A DNA stretch of 64,000 nt from Alteromonas_F sp964429915. GTDB lineage: Bacteria > Pseudomonadota > Gammaproteobacteria > Enterobacterales > Alteromonadaceae. The stretch spans positions 1 to 64,000 of the forward strand of contig CAYSDZ010000017.1 in NCBI GenBank assembly GCA_964429915.1, written 5' to 3'. A model generated the notes under the pieces. It saw nothing but the letters and a program-made list of their open reading frames with translations. It did no database searches and was not told where the DNA came from. The stretch's first letter is position 1; every line of letters begins with the position of its first letter. Shown piece by piece: positions 36,777-44,573 of this stretch. A program made the position numbers and the translations under genes.

Positions 36777-37679
36777 TTATTGGTGGGGAGGTAAAATCCA
36801 AAACTTCCCCTTAAACTCAGCAACAGGGCTTTGATCGTTTAATATCTCGACCTTTAATGTTATCGGGCACTTTTTATTTCTTTCAAGATAATCAAAATTC
36901 CCCTCTATTGATGTAACATCACATATTGCTCTTGGGTTAGTTGTAACTGGTTTGTGGTAATGAATATTGCCGTCTCCCAGTACGATCTCACCTCTTAAAT
37001 TTCGTTTTTTCATTTGAAGAAAAATCAGTCCCCACCCTGTCAGGGTGCCCAAAGAATAAATACTTCCGGCAAACATGGTGCCATGTAGATTGATATTTTT
37101 GTTCAGTGAAGCAACCACTTCCAAACGATAACCCGTGTATCTGTGAAGTTTTATGCCCATGTGCTGAGAGATAGGGATAGTTTCTTCCCACGTTTGTTGT
37201 AACTCATTGCACCAAGTGGGATGTCGCAAACGAAGTTGTTTGTCATCAAAACGTTTGACCATTTGCTGACGTTGCAACAATCCTAATTCGTTGGATGCAT
37301 CCCCTTCCACTTGAAAACCACAAGCAGTAAAAAAGTCAATTGACGTTTCCCTGCTATTCGTGACCGCTCGAGTTGCGCCCTGTTCAATGGCAACATGTTC
37401 AAGTTCTGCAACAATAGCTTGTCCAAGCCCTTGGCCTCTATGCTCCGGACAAACCGCAATATGACGAATTTGTGCTTCTTCAGCAGTATTTAAATGCACT
37501 CTACCACAAGCCACAATGTGTCCATGCTTGTTAAGTATAATTCTATGTTCGCTAACTTGCTCATATTCATCCTTTTCAGATCCCGGAGGAAAATTCCAAG
37601 GCTCTCTTAAATGCAGCCATCGAAAATGAAAATACGCTTCTAATAATTGGCTCGTGTTCGGTGATTGAACGCTGTACAT
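36777..37679 (-). CDS. yiiD: YiiD-like GNAT acetyltransferase-thioesterase fusion
   Basis: 300 residues. N-terminal GNAT domain about 1-150 with acetyl-CoA motif IRHIAVCPEHRGQGLGQAIV and AVTNSRETSIDFFTACGF. C-terminal YiiD_C hot-dog thioesterase-like domain about 155-300 (LHGTMFAGSIYSLGTLTGWG). E. coli YiiD has the same fusion and the same neighbour dtd, so orthology is likely. Biochemical role of the fusion in this organism is not known to me. It follows dtd by 12 bases. Confidence 0.87.
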   Translation of the reverse strand: MYSVQSPNTSQLLEAYFHFRWLHLREPWNFPPGSEKDEYEQVSEHRIILNKHGHIVACGRVHLNTAEEAQIRHIAVCPEHRGQGLGQAIVAELEHVAIEQGATRAVTNSRETSIDFFTACGFQVEGDASNELGLLQRQQMVKRFDDKQLRLRHPTWCNELQQTWEETIPISQHMGIKLHRYTGYRLEVVASLNKNINLHGTMFAGSIYSLGTLTGWGLIFLQMKKRNLRGEIVLGDGNIHYHKPVTTNPRAICDVTSIEGNFDYLERNKKCPITLKVEILNDQSPVAEFKGKFWILPPHQ

Positions 37680-37691
37680 GAAGGACTCACT

Positions 37692-38129
37692 TTAACTGTT
37701 AATTACAAAGGTGACTGGGCCGTCGTTTATTAAGGAAACCTGCATATTAGCTCCAAAACGGCCACATTGCACAGGCACGCCTTGCTGAGCGAGCGCATCC
37801 ATGAAACCGTGATATAAAATACGCCCTTGTTCAGGAGAGGCACCTTTGGAAAATCCTGGCCTGTTTCCGCTGTCTGTATCTGCAACTAGAGTAAACTGAG
37901 AAACGACCAAGGCTGCCCCTTTTATTTGCTGTATGTTCACATTCATTTTACCGTTTTCGTCGTTAAAAAAACGATAGCGACTTATTTTTCTTGCCAACTT
38001 CTGCGCGCTTTCTTGCGTATCTGATTTCTCAACACCTAACAAAATGAGGCAGCCGTGGCTAATACTTCCGACAACAGCATCGTCTATTTTTACCTGAGCA
38101 GACACGACTCGCTGAATAATAGATTTCAT
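37692..38129 (-). CDS. dtd: D-aminoacyl-tRNA deacylase
   Basis: 145 residues, full length. Signatures SQFTLVADTDSGNRPGFSKG (the SQFTL motif) and the Gly-cisPro segment DGPVTFVI near the C-terminus. It hydrolyses D-amino acids and glycine mischarged on tRNA. Sits between pip and the yiiD-like gene, 1 base after the pip stop, so the three likely form an operon. Confidence 0.96.
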   Translation of the reverse strand: MKSIIQRVVSAQVKIDDAVVGSISHGCLILLGVEKSDTQESAQKLARKISRYRFFNDENGKMNVNIQQIKGAALVVSQFTLVADTDSGNRPGFSKGASPEQGRILYHGFMDALAQQGVPVQCGRFGANMQVSLINDGPVTFVINS

Positions 38130-38130
38130 A

Positions 38131-39090
38131 TTATTGTTTCAAAAACTTGGCGAGTTGCCGTGTTGCTTGACAAAGTGCAGCACTGATACCAGGCTCAGCT
38201 GTACTGTGGCCTGCGGCTGGTACAATATTTAATTCGCTGTTTTTCCATAACATATGTAAATCATAAGACTGCGAGACATGACATATACTGTCGTATCGTC
38301 CGTGAATGATAATGCCTGGTACAGATGCAATCTTTACTACATTTTCTAAGATGTAATTTTCGCTAATGAAGCATTTGTTTAACAGGTAATGACATTCCAG
38401 TACGGCCATACTGCTCATTTTATTCAAAGGTGTATTTCTTACTGTGCTGTAATGCGCGGGTACGGTTAAACAGCTTATTTTTTCTTCCCATTGATACCAA
38501 GCGTGGATCGCCGCTGTTTTTCGCAGCTCATTCTTGCTAGTGAATTCTGACATGAAAAATTGGCACAACGCGTGAGTGTTATGTACGTCTGGTGCGTGTT
38601 TTGTGAAAGTGGAGTAATGTTCTGGGAAAAGCGACGCCGCCCCACCGTTAGGAGATAAAAACCAATCTATGTCTTGCTGTCTGCCTAAAAATGTTCCTCT
38701 TAACACAATTGCGCTCACATGCTCAGGCGCGTCAATCGCTAGCAGCAGGCCAAGGGTCGCGCCCCATGAGCCACCAAAAATCACCCATTTATCAATTTGT
38801 AAATGTTGGCGTAAAGCTTGAAAATCATTAATGAGGTTCTGGCTTGTGTTATTGCTAAGATCGTCTAAGGGAGTCGAAAGACCGCAGCCTCGTTGATCCA
38901 TGCTGATTATTTTGTATTGATTAGGGTCAAAAAATCGAGCAAAACCGGGAGGAATACCAGCGCCAGGCCCCCCGTGCAAAAATACCACTGGAATGCCATC
39001 GGGATTTCCTGCAAGCTGAAAATGTAAACGATGATTATGAGTAACGTCTAAAAAACCGTTATGATAGGATTCTATTTCTGGATACAGCAT
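38131..39090 (-). CDS. pip: Prolyl aminopeptidase
   Basis: 319 residues, alpha/beta-hydrolase of peptidase family S33. Oxyanion motif LHGGPGAGIPP, nucleophile elbow FGGSWGATLGL, acidic residue in HGRYDSICH and catalytic His in AAGHSTAE. It removes N-terminal proline from peptides. No signal peptide is seen. The cap domain is of usual length. Confidence 0.93.
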   Translation of the reverse strand: MLYPEIESYHNGFLDVTHNHRLHFQLAGNPDGIPVVFLHGGPGAGIPPGFARFFDPNQYKIISMDQRGCGLSTPLDDLSNNTSQNLINDFQALRQHLQIDKWVIFGGSWGATLGLLLAIDAPEHVSAIVLRGTFLGRQQDIDWFLSPNGGAASLFPEHYSTFTKHAPDVHNTHALCQFFMSEFTSKNELRKTAAIHAWYQWEEKISCLTVPAHYSTVRNTPLNKMSSMAVLECHYLLNKCFISENYILENVVKIASVPGIIIHGRYDSICHVSQSYDLHMLWKNSELNIVPAAGHSTAEPGISAALCQATRQLAKFLKQ

Positions 39091-39154
39091 AACATCCGTT
39101 GTGTCTGATTTTAGTTTAGAAACGATATATTTGTTAACATTACGTGGAGTTGGT

Positions 39155-39382
39155 ATGTCTGGTCAAGGTTCTGGTGGAAATGTTCTTGCTGCCATTTGCA
39201 GTTTTTTTATTCCCGGCTTAGGGCAATTAGTGCAAGGGCGTATCCTTGCTGCTATTGTGTTTTTCTTGTTGGCAGGTGTATTTTATGGTTTGTCTGCAAC
39301 AGGCGTGTTATTTTTCTTTTGGCCTGTAGGCGCCATTATTCACTTGTGGTCGATTATTAGCGCTGCCCGATTCAGAGGCTAA
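39155..39382 (+). CDS. Small two-helix membrane protein
   Basis: 75 residues from ATG 39155, which has GGAG 5 bases upstream; an upstream start would add 18 residues and overlap the region of the divergent pip promoter. Glycine-rich N-terminus, then two hydrophobic helices (about 8-30 with ICSFFIPGLGQLVQGR, and 32-65). The pattern 'PGLGQ...G' is shared with TM2-like small membrane proteins. It is followed directly by the DUF2959 lipoprotein gene (stop and start adjacent). Function unknown. Confidence 0.75.
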   Translation: MSGQGSGGNVLAAICSFFIPGLGQLVQGRILAAIVFFLLAGVFYGLSATGVLFFFWPVGAIIHLWSIISAARFRG

Positions 39383-40030
39383 ATGATGAAAAAAATTCTA
39401 ATTGCAGTGTTGTGTGTCAGCGCGCTTGTGGGGTGTCAAAGTGCTTATTACGCCGCTTGGGAAAAAGTGGGCGTGGAAAAGCGAGAGATCTTGGTCGACA
39501 GAGTTGAAAACGCTAAAGAAAGCCAAGAAGACGCTCAGGAGCAGTTTGAATCGGCACTTGAAGAGCTCTCAGCCCTTATCAATTTTCAGGGTGGGGACCT
39601 CCAACAAATCTACGACAAACTAAATAGCGAATTAAAACGAAGCGAGGCTGCAGCGTCAGACGTGAGCTCGCGGATTGAAAAAGTTGATGGTGTCGCTCAA
39701 GCTTTGTTTAAAGAATGGTCTGATGAAATTGAGCAGTTCAGCAACGCAAAATATAAGCGAGAAAGTGCAAGTAAACTCAATACTACGCAGCGTCAGTATG
39801 ACAATTTAATGCGCTCTATGTATCGAGTTGAAAGTAGTATGGAGCCAGTTTTGGTAACCTTAAAAGACAATGTGTTGTATTTAAAACACAACCTCAATGC
39901 CAATGCGATTGGCGCGCTTCAAGGCGAGTTACGCTCTGTAAAATCCGAAGTAAATCAGTTGATTAAAGAAATGAATAAAGCAATCGCTGAATCCAATGCC
40001 TTTATTTCATCTATGCAAACGCAGTCATAA
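39383..40030 (+). CDS. DUF2959 family lipoprotein
   Basis: 215 residues. Signal peptide with lipobox ALVGC (Cys about 19), then a long, almost all-helical chain rich in Glu, Lys, Ser and Asn with strong coiled-coil character, beginning AYYAAWEKVGVEKREILVDR. This matches DUF2959, a family of helical lipoproteins common in marine gammaproteobacteria. Starts immediately after the small membrane protein stop. Likely envelope-located; role unknown. Confidence 0.85.
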   Translation: MMKKILIAVLCVSALVGCQSAYYAAWEKVGVEKREILVDRVENAKESQEDAQEQFESALEELSALINFQGGDLQQIYDKLNSELKRSEAAASDVSSRIEKVDGVAQALFKEWSDEIEQFSNAKYKRESASKLNTTQRQYDNLMRSMYRVESSMEPVLVTLKDNVLYLKHNLNANAIGALQGELRSVKSEVNQLIKEMNKAIAESNAFISSMQTQS

Positions 40031-40147
40031 TGGGGATGCGCTGCTGAGTGCTTTTGCCAGAATTAGCATGTATGGCTCTAATTCAATAAGTTGTTTGAAA
40101 CCTTCTCTAACGATTTGATGGTCGTCTACTAAAGCAATTTTTAGCAT
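40025..40147 (-). pseudogene. Stub of a UhpA/NarL-type response regulator
   Basis: A 40-codon frame reading MLKIALVDDHQIVREGFKQ then LIELEPYMLI, which is the start of a receiver domain (acidic pair DD plus HQIVREGF) as in UhpA/FixJ-type regulators. After about residue 30 the similarity stops and the frame closes, so the phospho-acceptor Asp and the whole HTH domain are gone. Its 3' end overlaps the DUF2959 gene end by 6 bases. A remnant is the most likely reading. Confidence 0.6.
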
Positions 40148-40460
40148 TGAATTAGGCTTCTCCAATATGTATTTGTTGTCATTATTATCTGGCAAAGCCA
40201 ATGATTAAAACCCTAAATTCAAATAACGCCTACAGGCTGTTTGCATCAACGACGGTAAAACCGGCTTTACTGAGTTCATCTTTTATTAGGGGGTTGTGAA
40301 CAAACGCTTCTGAATCCTTCATTTTTCACCTGCTATATTTAACTTTCGACATGTTTTGTTGCAATTTACGGCTAGTCTTTTCAGTCAAAATTCTAGAAAG
40401 TACTATCGATTAAAACTTGGTTTAATTGATATTCACAGTGCGGGTAGAAGGAGTAGCGAC

Positions 40461-41585
40461 ATGAATAAGATCGGGGTTTCCCTACTAATAGGATTGTTTT
40501 TTGCGTTAACGTTAAGCGCCTGTTCAATTCATATTGGCCATAGCCACTTGGTAAAAAGCGAAGATTTTTTCTTTCACCTTCAGGCGCCTAACAAGGACGC
40601 TCGCAGAAATCTAAGGTTTAATGAAGACGAAAATGCGATCAGCACTTTACCTCAAGGTGTTAAGTTAACGGTTCGCGATACTAGCCACGGAGAAAAACGT
40701 GAGTTGACCGTCTTTAACCCATACGACAACATCGAATTTAAGTATAAGCTCAACAATAAAGAAAGGCCATATGGAGAGTCGGAGCGACAATGGTTTGCGA
40801 GTATAGTACCCAAAATACTTAGACAAACAGGCCTAAATAAGGAAGCGAGAATTCTAAGGATTAATAATAAACAGGGAACATCGGAACTCATCAATGAAAT
40901 TAAACTGATCGAAAGTGATAGTGTAAGAGCTGACTACATCGCCTTCAGTATTGCTAACCTTTCACTAAATGAAAAGGAAAAAACCGAATTAATCATGCTA
41001 GCTACAACGATAGAATCCGACGCTGAGTTAAGTGGGTTACTTACCGCTTTCTTTGGCACAGAATTGACCAAAAATAAAAAGCGAGAAGTTTTAAAATTAG
41101 CGAGAACAATACAATCGGATTACGAATTATCATCATTGCTACAAAAAGCACCTGAGAGTTATTTTATGCAGAATGATGTGCAAAACTCTCTCTTTGAACT
41201 CACCGAATTCATTCAATCAGATTACGAGCTCAGCCGATTTTTTGTACTAAAAGCTAAATCGATTGTGTTAGACCAAGAGACATTACCAAGAATTGTTAGT
41301 TCACTTGAAACTATCCAATCCGACTACGAAATGAACAGAGCACTCAAAGCTATCAGCACAAATAGCGCAAAAAACCTGTCATCACAAACACTGATTGCTT
41401 TAATCAACCTCGCTCAGAGGGAAATACAATCGGACTACGAGCTTTCTTCGTTTTTGCAGTCAATTATACTTGTAAAAGAGCTTGATTCATTATTGGCAGA
41501 AGCTATTCAATTAGCAACATTAAATATGAGTTCTAGTTATGAGAAAGGACAGGTTTTAGTTCTGTTGACTGAAAAATTAATATAA
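40461..41585 (+). CDS. Lipoprotein with seven 34-residue 'SDYE' repeats
   Basis: 374 residues from ATG 40461 (GGAG 7 bases upstream); the signal peptide ends in lipobox LSAC at about residue 22. Residues 25-145 are an unrecognised domain. From about 150 to the end, a repeat recurs with heads at about 150, 184, 217, 251, 285, 322 and 356, a period of 33-37 residues. The conserved head is I(E/Q)SDYELS. The four central copies have SDYE exactly; the first, second and last are degenerate. The layout suggests an alpha-solenoid similar in pitch to TPR. Located at the border of the IS-rich island. Function unknown; a surface or periplasmic scaffold is the best guess. Confidence 0.75.
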   Translation: MNKIGVSLLIGLFFALTLSACSIHIGHSHLVKSEDFFFHLQAPNKDARRNLRFNEDENAISTLPQGVKLTVRDTSHGEKRELTVFNPYDNIEFKYKLNNKERPYGESERQWFASIVPKILRQTGLNKEARILRINNKQGTSELINEIKLIESDSVRADYIAFSIANLSLNEKEKTELIMLATTIESDAELSGLLTAFFGTELTKNKKREVLKLARTIQSDYELSSLLQKAPESYFMQNDVQNSLFELTEFIQSDYELSRFFVLKAKSIVLDQETLPRIVSSLETIQSDYEMNRALKAISTNSAKNLSSQTLIALINLAQREIQSDYELSSFLQSIILVKELDSLLAEAIQLATLNMSSSYEKGQVLVLLTEKLI

Positions 41586-41734
41586 GGCTGTTGCTCTGTT
41601 TAAAAAACCGTAAGGCTTAGTATATCGCTTGCTTTTCCTGTACTTGGAAAACCTAAGATATAGTTAAATCGTCATTGAGTTTATTTGTGTATCCCTTAAA
41701 ACATCAACATACCTTCGGGCTTGATGCCCATTGC

Positions 41735-42208
41735 AACGATGTTAATCGTCCTGAACAAACATTACTGTATCAGCCCGTCTAGCAGTACTATCCAAAGTTT
41801 TCAAATATAATGCGGAGACAAGGCAAACCGTTACCTCATCATGTAGACAAAGAGTTCGAAGAATTTCTCAAGAGCGGTCGGCTTGAATATGTATTTCTGC
41901 GCGTAGTCTGTGATAGCTGCAAACAAGAGAAGCTTGTTGGCTTCAGTTGCAAAATTCAAACGCATGCAAGTCTCTAGCCACGCTGATATGGAGGCTGTCG
42001 TCAACACACTCAGCCATCGCATTGCACAATATCTAGAAAATTCAAGACTCATCCAATAGTGATCAAAAAGATCCTTGACCACCTCGATAAGATAGCCTCT
42101 CCAATTACCACAGCCCTGTTGACACTTTTGCCATCGCTGCGTACCGCGCCAGTAGTTGCATTTGAAGATAACCAAACGATCCAGCGACATTTCGACTGGG
42201 CAGCATAA
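41735..42208 (+). pseudogene. Decayed IS91-family transposase
   Basis: Broken frames on the plus strand match the order of an IS91-family transposase. RPEQTLLYQPV is followed by an in-frame TAG (41780-41782), then QYYPKFSNIM and GKPLPHHVDKEFEEFLKSGR, then LEYVFLRVVCDSCKQEKLVG plus FSCK, the zinc-binding N-terminal part. It jumps past the catalytic Tyr region to SHADMEAVVNTLSHRIAQYL in another frame. The end is IVIKKILDHLDKIA and HFDWAA with a TAA at 42206. Several deletions and stops make it non-functional. Opposite-strand frames in this stretch are shadows. Confidence 0.72.
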
Positions 42209-42417
42209 TTAACCCGCCACAACATACGCCGAAAAACACGATTTACTCGGCGAGGCCTTGCTTATTTCCTCGGCCGATTACCTGTCCTCAACGTCAGGTT
42301 GCTAACGATGTTGCATCTCGGCCATAGCAAGTTTTCGTTAGCAAAATCGACGAATTAGTGACTAACCTGAACCAAAGTGTTACCGAAAAGAAGTGCAGGC
42401 GACGTGGTTAATGTTTC
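42209..42417. other. Gene-free stretch between two IS remnants
   Basis: No coding frame or tRNA is seen in these 209 bases. They join the 3' end of the IS91-like remnant to the truncated end of the IS3-like remnant, so they may include the former terminal region of the IS91-like element. No clear terminal repeat was found by eye. Confidence 0.4.
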
Positions 42418-43057
42418 CTATACTCGTTGTGCAGTGAACTCGCGATTAACAAAATCTAACAGCTTGTTGGCACTGTCATCAGGGATCGTCATAATACAAT
42501 GTTTGCCACGGCGAATGCCTTCGATACTTAAAAATTTCATCAATCTAGCTACCGTGCAGCGCGCCACCGTAAAACTTTCACGTGTCATCTGTTTCCAGAC
42601 TTTTCTCACGCCATAGCATCGTCTGTTTTCCTGCCAGACATGCATTATCTCTGGCTTAAGCGCTTCATCACGATGATATCGCTGAAAACGTTGTTCAGGC
42701 TGTGTTTCCAGTGATTTATAGTGGTAATACGTTGAGTGTAATTTGAACAGCACGACAAATCAGCTCGACACCATACAACGAGCGATGTAAATAAACTGGA
42801 CTAAATCCTCGGTTTACGGTCGAGCCCCGCTTGAGCTCTTTGATTTTGGCTGAGTCATCACTGGTGATACCAAGCTTTTTACCTGAATCCACTTCCATTT
42901 TATTTACCCAAGCCCTTAACGTTTCATGTGTACAACCGATTTTCGATGAAATAGACACCAGTGCCGCCCATCTGGAAGAGTGTTCATACTCCGATGCTAA
43001 AACCATGCGAACTGCACGTTCACGCACTTCTGGGGAATAAGTTACTCTTTTGTTCAT
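42418..43057 (-). pseudogene. Truncated, frameshifted IS3-family transposase (orfA/orfB)
   Basis: From ATG 43057: MNKRVTYSPEVRERAVRMVL, the orfA HTH, through THETLRAWVNKMEVDSGK. After KIKELKRG a deletion removes the orfA end and it continues as orfB N-terminus HRSLYGVELICRAVQIT. A frameshift near 42735 leads to STYYHYKSLE, then RCYGVRKVWKQM, RLMKFLSIEGIRRGK and DFVNREFTAQR. The DDE catalytic domain is missing entirely. The right flank has a perfect inverted repeat GGCTAATT (43059-43066) / AATTAGCC (43077-43084) just upstream of the start. Confidence 0.82.
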
Positions 43058-43308
43058 TGGCTAATTCTTTAAAGATAATTAGCCTCCGACAAACTCGGAT
43101 TGATTCAGCGATATTTTTTTAATGCCAGGGTGGAACCGAAATAATTCGCATCGCCAATATAGAAAGTTATTTGTCGAATGAACTGTTCTTGAGCTCAGTA
43201 CCAATTAAACATCCCAGCTAGTATAGTGACTTCTCACTTTTAGAAAAAATGAATCTGTGTTAGCAGATATCAAATTTTCAACCTAATGTAATTGAGGTAG
43301 ATAAAACT

Positions 43309-43467
43309 ATGCATGAATTAAAAATCAATGAAGTAGAGGAAGTGAATGGTGGATTTCTTGTGCTGGCTTATATTGCCTATCATGGTGGTAGAGCATTGGA
43401 AGCAGCCGGAGATAAAATAAATAAAATATTGTCCGATACCCAATCTGCTCAAAACCCAATGGGATAA
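43309..43467 (+). CDS. Double-glycine leader peptide (microcin/bacteriocin-like precursor)
   Basis: 52 residues. Leader MHELKINEVEEVNGG: numbering back from the cleavage site, Leu-12, Glu-8, Val-7, Val-4, Gly-2 and Gly-1 all fit the class II bacteriocin/microcin GG-leader consensus. The predicted 37-residue product begins FLVLAYIAYHGG and ends SDTQSAQNPMG; it has a hydrophobic N-terminus followed by an amphipathic helix-like segment. GAGG is 11 bases upstream of the ATG. No peptidase-transporter is adjacent, but a C39-type one is encoded at 55403-57541. A 91-residue ORF follows 24 bases later in the same direction. No Cys, Ser/Thr-rich or other obvious modification pattern. Confidence 0.7.
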   Translation: MHELKINEVEEVNGGFLVLAYIAYHGGRALEAAGDKINKILSDTQSAQNPMG

Positions 43468-43491
43468 AGCGCCCTTAAAAAAGAGTAAAGT

Positions 43492-43767
43492 ATGCAGGAA
43501 ACAATAAACTTTGTGAAATATAGCATTGATGAACTGTTTGAGTGTTTAGAAAGCATTGATGACAGAAAATATCCTGACCGAGCCAACGAAATCGTTGACC
43601 GCATTCTGGCGCAATCGCAGTATTCCAAGGATGATTTATTGACATTATATCAAGAGGATAACCTACTCAGTATGTTAAGTCTTGTATCTGTATTGGCTTG
43701 TGACCAACACCATATAAATGCGCAGGTACATGAAAAGTTAAAAAGAATTATGGCGCAAGTTTCCTAG
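43492..43767 (+). CDS. Small acidic protein, possible partner of the GG-leader peptide
   Basis: 91 residues, cytosolic-looking, helical. The N-terminal segment YSIDELFECLESIDDRKYPD then RANEIVDRIL resembles a short motif ('...eL...L.sID..kYPdR...I') that recurs in assorted hypothetical membrane and soluble proteins. No TM helix, which is unlike most class II immunity proteins. It lies 24 bases after the GG-leader peptide gene in the same direction, so co-transcription is likely. An immunity role is only inferred from position. Confidence 0.6.
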   Translation: MQETINFVKYSIDELFECLESIDDRKYPDRANEIVDRILAQSQYSKDDLLTLYQEDNLLSMLSLVSVLACDQHHINAQVHEKLKRIMAQVS

Positions 43768-43975
43768 CTGTAATAATTAGCATGGAATCAACTCGCAGGT
43801 CTTGATGTGTTGACACAAACTTAATTTCTAATTTTACTAAGCTAGCCTTTGCAGATTTTCATTCAGTTTGTGATCAATCTAAAGTTTAGACCATTACAAT
43901 TTGATGTTGGGCTCCCATTATATTCAGTTTCACCGCACAGACTAGCAAGAAGACGATATCGATAAGTTGACGCTT

Positions 43976-44464
43976 CTACGAGTGTCTAAAAATGATATAC
44001 CATCCGTCCTCTAATGGCATATGGACGATAATGTCTTTTCTAGCCTCGGAAATCTTCTCAAGGGTTTGTTCATTTCTAGCTTTAATGTTTGGATTTTCTG
44101 TTTGGAAGCCGTAGGCGTAACTGTTGCCACGCCCAGCAAATGAAAATTTAAAATAACTAACAACCAAACTGCACTCCCCATTAGTCTTTTTGTTATAGCC
44201 AAGAGCGGAGGCGTTAATTGTTTGTAATAAAGAATCTAAGGTGGCGTTTCTAAAATCAGGCTCAATATTATCTAGGCTATAACTGAATTTATCGGCAGTA
44301 TAACTGTATGGTTGTTTTACCTCACCCATTTGACAAGCGACCTTTTCGACTTCAGCAAATACAGCTCTGTTATCATAAAAATTGGCTTCAACAACACTGA
44401 GTTTAGGGGGTGCCTCTCCACAAGATAACAGCAGCGTAGTAAGCAGTAACACTACTTTTTTCAT
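43976..44464 (-). CDS. Hypothetical lipoprotein downstream of toxin-44-like gene
   Basis: 162 residues. Short signal peptide with lipobox LLLSC (Cys about 15). GGAG 8 bases before the ATG. No recognised domain; two further Cys (about 44 and 118) could form a disulphide. It is 110 bases downstream of, and co-directional with, the secreted toxin-44-like protein, so it could be its periplasmic immunity factor, but this is inference from order only. Confidence 0.6.
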   Translation of the reverse strand: MKKVVLLLTTLLLSCGEAPPKLSVVEANFYDNRAVFAEVEKVACQMGEVKQPYSYTADKFSYSLDNIEPDFRNATLDSLLQTINASALGYNKKTNGECSLVVSYFKFSFAGRGNSYAYGFQTENPNIKARNEQTLEKISEARKDIIVHMPLEDGWYIIFRHS

Positions 44465-44573
44465 CGTCTCTCCTTTGGATTACATTATTTACCGGTTCAT
44501 TTCAACTCATAGACTAAGGTGTCAGTTAGGGTTGAGTGGAAGTTTATATGGTCCATGTAAGTTCGTTTACCGA

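Noticed and set aside
39101..39154. Longer start for the small membrane protein
   Set aside because: The extra 18 residues lack a ribosome site and lie in the divergent promoter region, while GGAG precedes the ATG at 39155.
40230..40322. 30-residue minus-strand frame with a fair ribosome site
   Set aside because: Too short and without a recognisable domain; mentioned only as part of a possible deleted regulatory locus.
41831..42190. 119-codon minus-strand frame in the island
   Set aside because: It lies antisense to the IS91-family remnant, whose plus-strand fragments have clear family similarity; the minus-strand protein has none.
43085..43308. Possible promoter for the GG-leader peptide (TATAGT at 43222-43227)
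   Set aside because: No -35 at a suitable distance; TTGAGC at 43189 is 27 bases away. Not enough to annotate.
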